The notes beneath the pieces are model-generated. The model worked only from the letters and a program-made list of their open reading frames with translations, was not told the origin of the DNA and did no database searches. The position numbers and the translations under genes were made by a program. From assembly GCA_028289545.1 (NCBI GenBank), contig JANQPG010000024.1, positions 1-64,000 on the forward strand: a DNA stretch of 64,000 nucleotides, written 5' to 3'. This stretch comes from Woeseiaceae bacterium. Its GTDB lineage: Bacteria > Pseudomonadota > Gammaproteobacteria > Steroidobacterales > Woeseiaceae. Positions 1 through 8,842 of this stretch are shown here, one piece after another. How positions within the stretch are numbered: position 1 is the first letter of the stretch; every line of letters starts with the position of its first letter.

Positions 1-19
1 CACCACGTCAAGCTTTCCC

Positions 20-190
20 GCAGATGGTGCCGCGACAACGCGGCCAATAGGGAACACGGTGCAAAACCGTGGCTGTACCCGCAACTGTGAGCCGGGAGCA
101 ACGGGCCCGACGCCACTGGATCTGTTAAGAAAAAGCTCCGGGAAGGCGGCCCCAAGCGACGATCGGCAAGCCAGGAGACCTGCCATCGCG
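20..190 (+). ncRNA. Cobalamin (B12) riboswitch
   Basis: The leader carries the conserved cobalamin-riboswitch core: a 5' GGTGCC segment near 25-30, the GGGAAC...GGTGCAAAACC...GCAACTGT block at about 49-88, and a B12 box (AGCCAGGAGACCTGCC) at 169-184. It lies about 185 nt upstream of a BtuB-type receptor and heads an overlapping gene run for uptake and corrinoid completion. The family normally shuts expression off when adenosylcobalamin is bound. I do not identify a clear expression platform between 190 and the btuB ribosome binding site. Confidence 0.95.
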
Positions 191-372
191 TCGTTCGTCC
201 GGGGGCCGGGATAGTCTCAGCGGGCAGTGAAGTCCGGCGTTCCACGCGGCACTTTATCTCAGAAACGACATGCCAATGCGGCCGGCCGCCCCGTGGTCCC
301 AACCACGCAGGCCAAAACAGTCGTTGTCTGAGTACCCAAAATTGGGCGGCAGGGTGCCAGGGGAGAGCCATC

Positions 373-2241
373 ATGCGTGCTGTATACACAGCAGTCGCCC
401 GACTAGCGCTTTGCGCGGTCCCTTTCGTAACACTGGTAAACACTGCCTCGGCCCAGAATGAACCGGCGGCCCAGGAAAACGTCGACACGATCGTCGTCAC
501 GGCTACGCGCCTTGACCAGACGGCGACGGAGACCGGGTCGAGCCTATCGATCATTACGGCGGAAGAGATCGAGGAACTCGGTCTGATCTACGTGCTTGAC
601 GCGGTCGCTCAGGCCCCCGGCGTCACGATCAACCAGAACGGCTCCTTTGGCGGCAATGCCGCCGTGCGAATCCGCGGCGCCGCCAGCGAACAGACCGTCG
701 TGCTGATCGACGGCATTCCGGTCAACGACCCCACCTCGCCGGGCGGTGGCTTTAACTTCGCCCGACTCGATACCGAAAACATCGAACGCATCGAAGTGCT
801 CAAGGGACCACATTCCACGCTCTGGGGCACCGATGCAATCGGCGGCGTCGTCTCGATCACGACTAGATCGCCCGGCGAAGAACTTGGAGGCGAAGCGTTC
901 GCCGAGTACGGTTCTTTCAACACGCTACGCGGCGGCGTATCGGTGTCGAATGCCAGCGAGGTCGGCGATTTCCGGCTTGCGGCCGTTTCGGTCTCGAGTG
1001 ACGGCATCTCGAAGGCCGACGAAGACAACGGCAACGGCGAGGAAGACAACTACGATTCGCTGACCTTGTCGGCGAAGGGTGGACTCAACCTGCCGGGCGA
1101 TGCGCGACTCAGCGCCGACGTACTGTGGACAGATGCCGAGAGCGAATTCGACAGCTTCGCGTCAGGCGCACAAGGCAGCGTCGGCGACGGCGACGAACTC
1201 AGCGAGACGGAGGAAGCCGCCGCCAATGTATCGCTCGCGGTTCCGCTCCTCGATGGCCGACTCGACAACCTGTTCCTCGTCGGTTATGCCGATATCACGC
1301 GCGAGAACTTCAGTGGCGGTCTGCCGAGCTTCGAAGCGGAAGGCGAACGGCTGCTGTACCGCTACCAGGGAACGCTGAATGCGGGTGAACGCCATCGTCT
1401 GGCCTTTGGCGCCGAGCGCGAAGAAACCACCGCCAACGACGACGACACGTCCATCGACGGTCTATTCGCGCTGTACGAGTTGCGGCCGGTTGGCGATCTG
1501 ACCGTCACGGCCGGATTACGTTATGACGACCATGAGCGCTTCGGCTCGGAGAGCACAACCCGACTCGCAGGCGCGTGGAAGCTGACTGACAACCTGTCTT
1601 TTCGCGCGAGTTGGGGCGAGGGCTTCAAGGCGCCTACAATCTTCCAGACGACGTTTTTCTGCTGCGGCGCTACGGAACCGAATGCCGACCTCAAAGCCGA
1701 AACGTCCGAGGCGTTCGATGCGGGTATCGAGTGGCAATCAACCGATGGTCGTTTCCGGCTCGGCGCAACGGTGTTCCGTCAGGAGACGGAAAACCAGATC
1801 GACTTCGACTTTGCGATCGGCGGCTATCTCAACATCGACGAGGTCGAATCGACGGGCCTCGAGCTTTCGGGCGCACTCTTGCTGAGCGATACGCTCAGCC
1901 TGTCGCTCGACTACGCGTACATCGACGCCGAGGACGGCGACGGCAACGCGCTGCCGCGCCTGCCGGAACACTCGGGCGATCTCACGCTGTCCTACGCACC
2001 AGCCGGCCCGTTCTCGGGCGCCGTACTGCTGCGCTACAACGGCGGCGAGACCAATTCGAGTACGGACCCGACGAGGATCGACAGCTGGTTGCGTGTGGAC
2101 GTGACCGGCCGCTACGCGTTGTCCGAGCGGATCGAGGTCTACGGGCGTATCGAGAACCTGTTCGATAAGGACTATCAGCAAATACTCGGGTACGGCACGC
2201 CCGGACTGTCGGGGTCGCTGGGTATTCGGTTGCGTTACTAG
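373..2241 (+). CDS. btuB: TonB-dependent cobalamin receptor BtuB
   Basis: Outer-membrane receptor that takes up cobalamin and other corrinoids using TonB energy. The 622-residue product has a signal peptide ending near ASA-Q (about residue 28), a TonB box DTIVVTATR at about 39-47, a plug domain with LIDGIPVNDP and IERIEVLKGPHSTLWG, and a beta-barrel ending in the aromatic residues LRY, as outer-membrane barrels do. Length matches BtuB (about 600). A GGGAGA site at 361-366 supports the ATG at 373. The cobalamin riboswitch upstream makes a B12 substrate far more likely than a siderophore. It is first in the btuBFCD-cobQ-cbiB-cobD run. Confidence 0.93.
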   Translation: MRAVYTAVARLALCAVPFVTLVNTASAQNEPAAQENVDTIVVTATRLDQTATETGSSLSIITAEEIEELGLIYVLDAVAQAPGVTINQNGSFGGNAAVRIRGAASEQTVVLIDGIPVNDPTSPGGGFNFARLDTENIERIEVLKGPHSTLWGTDAIGGVVSITTRSPGEELGGEAFAEYGSFNTLRGGVSVSNASEVGDFRLAAVSVSSDGISKADEDNGNGEEDNYDSLTLSAKGGLNLPGDARLSADVLWTDAESEFDSFASGAQGSVGDGDELSETEEAAANVSLAVPLLDGRLDNLFLVGYADITRENFSGGLPSFEAEGERLLYRYQGTLNAGERHRLAFGAEREETTANDDDTSIDGLFALYELRPVGDLTVTAGLRYDDHERFGSESTTRLAGAWKLTDNLSFRASWGEGFKAPTIFQTTFFCCGATEPNADLKAETSEAFDAGIEWQSTDGRFRLGATVFRQETENQIDFDFAIGGYLNIDEVESTGLELSGALLLSDTLSLSLDYAYIDAEDGDGNALPRLPEHSGDLTLSYAPAGPFSGAVLLRYNGGETNSSTDPTRIDSWLRVDVTGRYALSERIEVYGRIENLFDKDYQQILGYGTPGLSGSLGIRLRY

Positions 2242-2259
2242 CGCCCGTTGACGCTGCGG

Positions 2260-3090
2260 ATGCCCCCGAAGGTATTGCTGCCGCTGCTATTGCTCGCCGC
2301 CGGCTGCGGCGGCGAGCTCACACCGCCGTCGGACTCGTCCGCGCCGCGGCCGATGCGCGTCGTAAGCCTGGACGTCTGCGCCGACCAGTACGTACTGAAA
2401 CTCCTGGATCGGGAGCGGATACTGGCCGTCTCGCCCGATGCAACGGCTGACTTTTCGTATATGCGTGACGCGGCGCGAGGGATGCCTGTCGTGCGCCCGG
2501 TCGCGGAGGACGTGCTGGTGCTGAAGCCGGATCTCGTCGTGCGCGCTTACGGTGGCGGCCCGAATGCGGCCGAGTTCTTCGAGCGCGCGGGTATACCCGT
2601 GCTGTCGATTGGCTGGGCCGCTGACATCCCGGATGTATTCGACATCATCGAGTCGACGGCCGCGGAATTTGCCGAGCAGGAGCGCGGCGCGCGGGTGGTT
2701 GCCGAAATGCGAGAGCGCCTCGAGCGCCTGCGCCCCTCCGCCCCTGATCGCGCGGTGCTGTACATGACGCCGTCCGGACTGACGACGGGTCCCGGCTCGC
2801 TGGTGCATGAGATGCTTGTCGCGGCCGGGCTTACGAACTTTCAAAGCCAGCCGGGCTGGCAACCGATACCGCTCGAGCGGCTCGCCTATGAGAGCCCCGA
2901 TCTGGTTGCCGCGGCCTTCTTCAATACGCTAACCAACCATCCCGATAGCTGGAGCCCTATGCGGCATCCAGTGGCCCGCGAGGAATTCCGCGGCCGGCCG
3001 GTCGTGCCGCTGCGCGGTGCATGGACGGGCTGCAGCGGCTGGTTCCTGATGGATGCCGTTGAAGCGCTGGCCGCGGGAACGGATCGGTGA
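2260..3090 (+). CDS. btuF: Cobalamin ABC transporter substrate-binding lipoprotein BtuF
   Basis: Periplasmic-side cobalamin-binding protein that passes substrate to the BtuCD importer. From the ATG at 2260 it has a short lipoprotein signal ending in LLAAGC, so it is probably membrane-anchored. A TTG at 2248 is an in-frame alternative; neither start has a strong ribosome binding site. The body has the cluster A helical-backbone fold pattern (RVVSLDVCADQYVLKL near the N-terminus, KPDLVVRAY in the first lobe). It follows btuB by under 20 bases and its stop overlaps the btuC GTG. Siderophore binding proteins share the fold; the riboswitch and cob genes decide the call. Confidence 0.87.
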   Translation: MPPKVLLPLLLLAAGCGGELTPPSDSSAPRPMRVVSLDVCADQYVLKLLDRERILAVSPDATADFSYMRDAARGMPVVRPVAEDVLVLKPDLVVRAYGGGPNAAEFFERAGIPVLSIGWAADIPDVFDIIESTAAEFAEQERGARVVAEMRERLERLRPSAPDRAVLYMTPSGLTTGPGSLVHEMLVAAGLTNFQSQPGWQPIPLERLAYESPDLVAAAFFNTLTNHPDSWSPMRHPVAREEFRGRPVVPLRGAWTGCSGWFLMDAVEALAAGTDR

Positions 3091-4073
3091 CACGCCTGCT
3101 CACTCCGGGCTTGCTGCTTGCCTCCGCGCTCGCCCTGTTTGCCGCCTGCCTGCTCGGCTCGACGCCGCTCGAAGCCTCGCGCGTCGTCGCGGCGCTCGCC
3201 GGAGGCGCGGACGTAGGCGATCGGATTGTCGTCTGGTCGATCCGCTTGCCGCGAGCGCTCACGGCCTTTTGCGTTGGAGCAGCCCTGGGGCTAAGCGGCG
3301 CCGCTCTCCAGGGTCTCTTGCGCAATCCGCTCGCCGAACCCGGCGTGCTCGGTGTCTCGGCGACGGCGTCGATGACGGCAACGTTTGCGCTCTACTACGG
3401 GCTGGTGGCGATAAACCCCTGGGTGCTGCCGGTCGCCGCGATCTCGGGCGCCGTTCTTGCGACGGCGCTGATTGCGCTCGCCGCCGTGCGCACGACATCG
3501 GTCGTCACATTGATCTTGATCGGTGTCGGTCTGGCGAGTTTCGCGGGTGCAATGATGAGTCTGTTGATGAATCTCGCCCCCAATCCCTTTTCCCTTTCGG
3601 ACATGATCAACTGGATGCTCGGCTCGGTCGCTAACCGGAGCTTTGACGACCTACTGTTCGCCGCACCGTTCCTTGCTGCCGGCTGCGCCATCCTGTTCGC
3701 ATCGCGCCGGGGTCTGTCCGCGCTCACGCTCGGCGACGAGGCAGCGAGCGGCGTCGGCCTCAACCTGCGCCGCCAGCGCGTGCTCGTGGTCCTCGGTGCG
3801 GGACTCGCAACCGGCGGCGCCGTGGCGCTCGCCGGGGCGATCGGCTTTGTCGGGATTGTCGCCCCGCACATTGTGCGGCCCTGGGTCGGCCACGACCCGG
3901 CGCGCTCGCTGCTGCCCTCGGCAATACTCGCCGGGTTGATACTCGTCGTCGCCGATATTGGTGTGCGGCTCACGCCGACCGATAGCGAACTGAAACTCGG
4001 CGTTGTCGCCGCCCTGGTCGGGGCGCCGGCTTTCGTCTGGATCGCCATGCGCAGGCGGACTGTCGTTGACTGA
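3087..4073 (+). CDS. btuC: Cobalamin ABC transporter permease BtuC
   Basis: FecCD-family inner-membrane permease forming the B12 translocation channel with BtuD. The product is about 328 residues, strongly hydrophobic along its length, with the family landmarks LPRALTAFCVGAALGLSGAALQGLLRNPLAEPG at about residues 53-85 and GFVGIVAPHIVRP near 252-264, the loop that contacts the ATPase. The start is GTG at 3087, overlapping the btuF stop (GTGA), which implies translational coupling. It overlaps the btuD start by 8 bases. Confidence 0.92.
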   Translation: MTRLLTPGLLLASALALFAACLLGSTPLEASRVVAALAGGADVGDRIVVWSIRLPRALTAFCVGAALGLSGAALQGLLRNPLAEPGVLGVSATASMTATFALYYGLVAINPWVLPVAAISGAVLATALIALAAVRTTSVVTLILIGVGLASFAGAMMSLLMNLAPNPFSLSDMINWMLGSVANRSFDDLLFAAPFLAAGCAILFASRRGLSALTLGDEAASGVGLNLRRQRVLVVLGAGLATGGAVALAGAIGFVGIVAPHIVRPWVGHDPARSLLPSAILAGLILVVADIGVRLTPTDSELKLGVVAALVGAPAFVWIAMRRRTVVD

Positions 4074-4827
4074 ACTGGCCGCCAATACGCTGACGGTCGT
4101 GCGCGACGGCGCGATCCTCGTCGATGGCGCCAGCTTTCGGTTACGGGCCGGCGAGTTCGTCGCCCTGCTCGGACCGAACGGCGCGGGCAAGACGACGCTG
4201 CTCCGCGCAGCGCTGGGCCTCGCCCCGCCGACCCGCGGAACCGCCACCCTGGGCGGCGAAGACACACAGACTTTGACGCCTCGGGTGCGAGCGCGTCGAG
4301 CAAGCTATCTACCGCAACGGCGTCCGTTGGCCTGGCCGAGCCCCGTCCGCGACGTCGTTGCCCTCGGCCGGTTTTCGCACGGTGCGGCGCTGGGACGATT
4401 GGGCGATGCCGATCAGCGGGCCGTCGCCAGCGCCCTCGAGTCCTGCGATCTCGCGGCACTGGCCGATCGCTCGGCAGACACGCTGTCCGGCGGCGAACTC
4501 GCCCGCGTGCATTTTGCGCGCGCGTTCGCCGCGGAGGCGCCGTTGCTGATCGCCGACGAGCCGGTCGCGGCGCTCGATCCGCGGCACCAGCATCGGATCA
4601 TGGAACTCGTCCGTTCCTTCGTGGATACGGGTGGCGGGGCGCTTATCGTTCTGCACGACGTCTCGCTGGCCGCCCGCTTCGCCGACCGCTTGCTGTGGAT
4701 GCTCGACGGGCGCATTGTCGCGGACGGCACGCCCGCCGAGACGCTGACTGCCGAACGCCTCGCCGACGTTTACGGCGTCAGGGCCGGAATCGATGGCCTC
4801 AACGTACAGGTCGAAGGGGCGCTGTGA
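4066..4827 (+). CDS. btuD: Cobalamin ABC transporter ATP-binding protein BtuD
   Basis: ATPase subunit of the B12 importer, about 253 residues. Walker A is GPNGAGKTT, the signature is LSGGELARV, Walker B is LLIADEPVAALD, and the switch histidine lies in IVLHDVS. The open frame extends further upstream inside btuC, but homology to ABC ATPases begins at LTELAANTL, so the TTG at 4066, which overlaps the btuC stop, is taken as the start. The frame ends overlapping the cobQ GTG. The FecCD/BtuCD ATPase group also serves siderophores; context sets the substrate. Confidence 0.9.
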   Translation: MTELAANTLTVVRDGAILVDGASFRLRAGEFVALLGPNGAGKTTLLRAALGLAPPTRGTATLGGEDTQTLTPRVRARRASYLPQRRPLAWPSPVRDVVALGRFSHGAALGRLGDADQRAVASALESCDLAALADRSADTLSGGELARVHFARAFAAEAPLLIADEPVAALDPRHQHRIMELVRSFVDTGGGALIVLHDVSLAARFADRLLWMLDGRIVADGTPAETLTAERLADVYGVRAGIDGLNVQVEGAL

Positions 4828-6305
4828 TCGCCCGCGCGCTGATGCTGCAAGGCACGGGTTCTGACGTCGGCAAATCCGTCCTGACCGCGGCGCTGGTGCG
4901 CATCGCGCGCCGCCGCGGTATCGCCGTCGCCCCCTTCAAGCCGCAGAACATGTCCAACAACGCGGCCGCCTGTCCGGACGGCGGCGAGATCGGCCGTGCC
5001 CAGGCACTGCAGGCACAAGCGGCCGGCCTTACGCCTCGTGTCGACTTCAACCCGGTCCTGCTCAAACCGCAAAGCGATCGCACGTCGCAGGTCGTCGTAC
5101 ACGGCCGCGCCGTATCGACGCGCGCCGCCGCCGACTACATGCGCGGCCGAGGCGCCCTGCTCCAACCCGTGCTTGAGAGTTTCCGCCGGCTTAGCGGTGA
5201 GTTTGAGCTCATTGTCGTCGAGGGCGCCGGCAGTCCGGCAGAGATCAACCTGCGGCGCGGTGACATCGCCAACATGGGTTTCGCACGGCGGGCAGGCGTG
5301 CCGGTTTGCCTCATCGCCGATATCGAGCGCGGCGGCGTCATCGCCAGTCTCGTCGGCACCCAGGCTGTACTCGACGCCGGCGATGCCGCCATGATCGCAG
5401 GCTTCATTGTCAACAAATTCCGCGGCGACCCGCGACTGTTCGATGCCGGCGTCGAGGCGATTACCGCGCGCACCGGCTGGCGCGCTTTCGGCGTCGTGCC
5501 ATGGCTGCCGGCGGCGGCGAGGCTGCCGGCCGAGGACGCGGTCGGCATCGAGCCGTCCGCCCGCTCGGGCGACGATGCGCTGCGGATCGTCGCGCCGATG
5601 TTCTCGCGCATGGCGAACTTCGACGACGCCGACCCGCTGCGCCAACAGGACGGCGTGGCTTTCACATGGATTCCACCGGGCCAGCCCATACCGCGGGACT
5701 GCGACGTTGTGCTGCTGTTCGGAACCAAGTCGACGCTTGGCGAACTCGCCTACCTGCGCGAACAGGGCTGGGATCATGACATCCTCGCTCATGCCCGCAG
5801 CGGCGGGCGGGTACTCGGCATCTGTGGCGGATTCCAGCTGCTTGGGCGCCGCATCCACGATCCCACGGGCATCGACGGGCCGGCCGGCAGTGTCGAGGGT
5901 CTGGGTCTGCTCGATGTCGAGACCACGATGTACCCGGAAAAGACCGTCCGGGCAGTCGCCGGTGTCTGTGTCGGGAGCGGCACGCCCGTCTCCGGCTACG
6001 AGATCCACGCCGGAGCAACCCGCGGCCCGGACTGCGAACGAGCGATGTTCGAAATCGGCGGACACCGGGATGGCGCTGTCAGTATGAACGGCCGCGTCGC
6101 GGGTACTTACCTGCACGGCATGTTCGCGAACGATGCCTTTCGGGATACCTGGTTGCGGCGTGCCGGAGCACAGTCGCTGCAAGCCTACGACTATGGCGCA
6201 TCTGTTGAAGCGGCGCTGGAGGCGCTCGCCGATCACGTCGAACGCGCCGTCGACGTGGACGCGCTGCTCGCGGCCGCGCGGCCGCCGACGCTCGCGAGCA
6301 CATGA
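4824..6305 (+). CDS. cobQ: Cobyric acid synthase CobQ (CbiP)
   Basis: Glutamine-dependent amidotransferase that amidates side chains b, d, e and g of adenosylcobyrinic acid a,c-diamide to give cobyric acid. The 493-residue product has an N-terminal synthetase domain (LQGTGSDVGKS P-loop-like motif, FKPQNMSNNA, EGAGSPAEINLR) and a C-terminal class I glutaminase domain with the nucleophile in GICGGFQLLG and the His in GTYLHGMF. The start is GTG at 4824, overlapping the btuD stop; an open frame upstream inside btuD is not coding. Its presence suggests the cell accepts or makes incomplete corrinoids rather than salvaging cobinamide alone. The stop overlaps the cbiB ATG. Confidence 0.94.
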   Translation: MIARALMLQGTGSDVGKSVLTAALVRIARRRGIAVAPFKPQNMSNNAAACPDGGEIGRAQALQAQAAGLTPRVDFNPVLLKPQSDRTSQVVVHGRAVSTRAAADYMRGRGALLQPVLESFRRLSGEFELIVVEGAGSPAEINLRRGDIANMGFARRAGVPVCLIADIERGGVIASLVGTQAVLDAGDAAMIAGFIVNKFRGDPRLFDAGVEAITARTGWRAFGVVPWLPAAARLPAEDAVGIEPSARSGDDALRIVAPMFSRMANFDDADPLRQQDGVAFTWIPPGQPIPRDCDVVLLFGTKSTLGELAYLREQGWDHDILAHARSGGRVLGICGGFQLLGRRIHDPTGIDGPAGSVEGLGLLDVETTMYPEKTVRAVAGVCVGSGTPVSGYEIHAGATRGPDCERAMFEIGGHRDGAVSMNGRVAGTYLHGMFANDAFRDTWLRRAGAQSLQAYDYGASVEAALEALADHVERAVDVDALLAAARPPTLAST

Positions 6306-7252
6306 CCGGCGTCACAATGCTGCTCGCCTGGGCGATAGAAGCCGCCGTGGGCTGGCCCGCACGCCTCTATCGGCGAATCCGCCACCCTGTGGTCTGGATC
6401 GGCTGGCTGGTGACAACACTCGATAACTCGCTCAATCGCAAAAGTCTCGGTGACAGCTGGCGCACGTTGGCCGGCGCAATCACCGCCAGCGCCGTGATCT
6501 TCATCACCTGGGCGCTGGCCACCGGCGTGACGACGTTGCTCCCGAGCGGCGTCGCAGGCATCGCGGTTGAAGCCGTGCTCGCGTCCAGCCTGCTGGCCTC
6601 GCGCAGTCTGTACGAGCATGTATCCGCCGTCGCGGAATCGCTCGCGACCGATTGTGTTGCGACGGCGCGCGAAGCCGTCTCGCACATCGTCGGGCGGGAT
6701 CCGGACGGGCTGGACGAAGCGGGCATCGCCCGTGCGGCACTCGAAAGCCTCGCGGAGAGTGCCTCGGACGGTGTCGTCGCCCCGCTGTTCTGGGGCGTGC
6801 TGCTGGGGCTGCCCGGCGTCGCCGCCTACAAGGCGGTGAACACACTCGACTCGATGATTGGTCACCGCAACGCGCGTTACGAGCGATTCGGCAAGTTCGC
6901 CGCGCGCATAGACGATGCGGCGAACTGGATTCCAGCCCGACTCACCGGCGGTCTCTTCGCGCTGGCGGCCGGCGGGCGCGCCACTGGATGGAGCGTCATG
7001 TGGCACGATGCGCGCCGACATCGATCCGTCAACGCCGGCTGGCCCGAAGCCGCGTTGGCGGGAGCGCTGGGAGTCCGCCTGTCCGGACCGCGACGCTATG
7101 GGGACACGGTAGCGGCGGAACCGTGGCTGAACGCCGGCGCACGCGACCCCGATGCCGCAGCGATGCACACAGGGCTCAAGCTATATGTCCGTGCAATGCT
7201 GCTGGCGACCGTTCTGCTTGTCCTCATTGCCACCGCACAGGCTGTTTCATGA
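6302..7252 (+). CDS. cbiB: Adenosylcobinamide-phosphate synthase CbiB (CobD in the Pseudomonas scheme)
   Basis: Inner-membrane enzyme joining cobyric acid to (R)-1-amino-2-propanol phosphate. The 316-residue protein has several membrane segments and the family core: RHPVVWIGWL near residues 22-31, a central ESASDGVVAPLFWG, and AVNTLDSMIGHRNARYERFGKFAARIDD with its conserved acidic and basic residues. The ATG overlaps the cobQ stop and the stop overlaps the next ATG, so it is embedded in the coupled run. It uses the product of the neighbouring decarboxylase. Confidence 0.93.
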   Translation: MTGVTMLLAWAIEAAVGWPARLYRRIRHPVVWIGWLVTTLDNSLNRKSLGDSWRTLAGAITASAVIFITWALATGVTTLLPSGVAGIAVEAVLASSLLASRSLYEHVSAVAESLATDCVATAREAVSHIVGRDPDGLDEAGIARAALESLAESASDGVVAPLFWGVLLGLPGVAAYKAVNTLDSMIGHRNARYERFGKFAARIDDAANWIPARLTGGLFALAAGGRATGWSVMWHDARRHRSVNAGWPEAALAGALGVRLSGPRRYGDTVAAEPWLNAGARDPDAAAMHTGLKLYVRAMLLATVLLVLIATAQAVS

Positions 7253-8247
7253 GCGAAGATCTCCAGCATGGCGGCGCGCTCGACCGAGTGAACATCCGAT
7301 TTCCGGCCGCGCCGTTGCCCTGGGTCGATTTGTCCACCGGGATCAACCCCTGGCCCTGGCCCGTGGACCACGTCGATCCAGGCTCGCTTCACCGATTGCC
7401 AACCGTTTTGGACTTGGAACGCTGCCGCTCGGCGATGGCACAAGCCTTCGCGGCGCCCGCGTCGACACTACTACTCGTTCCGGGCACGGAGATCGCGATC
7501 CGCTTGTTGCCCAATGTCATCAGCGCGCGCCGTGTCGCCGTGCTTGCACCAAGCTATGGCGATCATGCCGAAACCTGGGGCGCAGCCGGCGCGGAGCTTG
7601 TCACGACCGCCGATCCACTCGCTTACGCGGACGACGCGGACGTTGTCGTGCTCTGTAATCCCAACAATCCGGACGGCCGACGCTTTGATGAAGACGCTCT
7701 CGTGTATGCCCGTGAGCGACTCGCACGGCGAGGCGGCTGGCTCATCGTGGATGAAGCTTACGCCGATCTCGACCCGGCGCGGAGTCTCGCGCCGCAGGCG
7801 GGATCGCCGGGACTCATAATCCTGCGCTCGACGGGCAAGTTCTTCGGTCTCCCGGGCCTGCGACTCGGCGCCCTACTCGGTCCGCCGACACTGGCTGCCG
7901 CGCTGGAGCGCCTACTCGGCGTGTGGCGCATTTCCGGCCCCGCACTCGCCATCGGTGCGGAAACCTACGCGGACGTTGAATGGCAACAGTCCATGCGCAG
8001 GCAACTCTCCGCGGCGCGTGCACGCACCGACGCGCTGCTCGAGGCCGGGGGCGCGAAGGTCGCCGGCGGAACGAACCTGTTTCGCTACATCGAGCTGGCC
8101 GATGCGCACGCAACCTGGACCACGCTGTGTGACCACGGTATCTACGTCCGCCGCTTCGAATGGACGCAAACGCATTTGAGGGTTGGGCTGCCGGGAACGC
8201 CGGAGGCGGAGACACGCCTAGCCAACGCACTCTCACTTGAGCGTTAG
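7249..8247 (+). CDS. cobD: Threonine-phosphate decarboxylase CobD (CobC in the Pseudomonas scheme)
   Basis: PLP enzyme of the aspartate aminotransferase fold that decarboxylates L-threonine-O-3-phosphate to the aminopropanol phosphate used by CbiB. The 332-residue product shows LSTGINPWPWP near the N-terminus, CNPNNPDGR, DEAYADL with the PLP-contacting Asp, and STGKFFGLPGLRLG with the Schiff-base Lys. The ATG at 7249 overlaps the cbiB stop; a long open frame upstream in cbiB is not coding. The last 15 bases overlap the 3' end of the convergent cobU. HisC shares the fold, but context and the N-terminal motif favour the cobalamin enzyme. Confidence 0.91.
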   Translation: MSEDLQHGGALDRVNIRFPAAPLPWVDLSTGINPWPWPVDHVDPGSLHRLPTVLDLERCRSAMAQAFAAPASTLLLVPGTEIAIRLLPNVISARRVAVLAPSYGDHAETWGAAGAELVTTADPLAYADDADVVVLCNPNNPDGRRFDEDALVYARERLARRGGWLIVDEAYADLDPARSLAPQAGSPGLIILRSTGKFFGLPGLRLGALLGPPTLAAALERLLGVWRISGPALAIGAETYADVEWQQSMRRQLSAARARTDALLEAGGAKVAGGTNLFRYIELADAHATWTTLCDHGIYVRRFEWTQTHLRVGLPGTPEAETRLANALSLER

Positions 8248-8736
8248 CGGCAACCCCGCCGCAACAAACTCTACCCGATCGCTCGCTGCTGCGACTGCCT
8301 GATTGAGCCAGCCCTGTTGATCCCGGAAACGGCGTCCAAGCGGTGTGCTCGGCACCAGCCCGAGGCCAAGCTCATTGGATACGAGAATCAGCTCGCCGGG
8401 TAGTCTCAATGCATCGAGCAACCGCTCGACCTCGTCATCGACGTTTCGGTCGTGATGAATCAGGTTGGACAACCACAAGGTCAAACAGTCTACGAGGACG
8501 ACGTGATCGGCCCGAACGGTCTCGTGCAGCACGTCAACCAGATCAATCGGTGCTTCGCGGGTTGTCCATCCCTGACCGCGATCGGCCTGGTGCTTCGCAA
8601 TCCTCGAGGCCATCTCGTCGTCGAGTGGCTCGGCCGTCGCTATGAAGGTACGCGTTGGCGACGCCGCTTCCGCCAGTTGCAATGCACGACGGCTCTTACC
8701 CGACCGCGCCCCTCCCAGAAGCAGAGTCACAGACAT
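8233..8736 (-). CDS. cobU: Adenosylcobinamide kinase / guanylyltransferase CobU (CobP)
   Basis: Bifunctional enzyme that phosphorylates adenosylcobinamide and transfers GMP to it in nucleotide-loop assembly. The 167-residue product is typical in length and has the P-loop GGARSGKSRRA at 8-18, the ATAEPLDDEM segment, HQADRGQGWTT with the guanylylated His, DCLTLWLSNL and VSNELGLGLVP. It is on the opposite strand from the rest of the cobalamin genes and its 3' end overlaps cobD by 15 bases. No second B12 riboswitch was seen in the 106 bases upstream, so its control may differ, or it may be read from the serine-hydrolase gene behind it. Confidence 0.94.
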   Translation of the reverse strand: MSVTLLLGGARSGKSRRALQLAEAASPTRTFIATAEPLDDEMASRIAKHQADRGQGWTTREAPIDLVDVLHETVRADHVVLVDCLTLWLSNLIHHDRNVDDEVERLLDALRLPGELILVSNELGLGLVPSTPLGRRFRDQQGWLNQAVAAASDRVEFVAAGLPLTLK

Positions 8737-8842
8737 GCCGGCGTCACGCCGTACGGCGCCAGGAACAGAAAGCCCCGCGGGCCACAGGAAGACACTGGTT
8801 TGTGTCGCGCGAATGTCCGCTCTTGAGCCTCACTCTTCAACG

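Noticed and set aside
270..461. A 63-codon frame between the riboswitch and btuB
   Set aside because: It overlaps the btuB start and signal peptide, has a poor composition and no ribosome binding site; it looks like chance coding in the leader.
8737..8842. A second cobalamin riboswitch for cobU
   Set aside because: No B12 box or conserved core is seen on the minus strand here.
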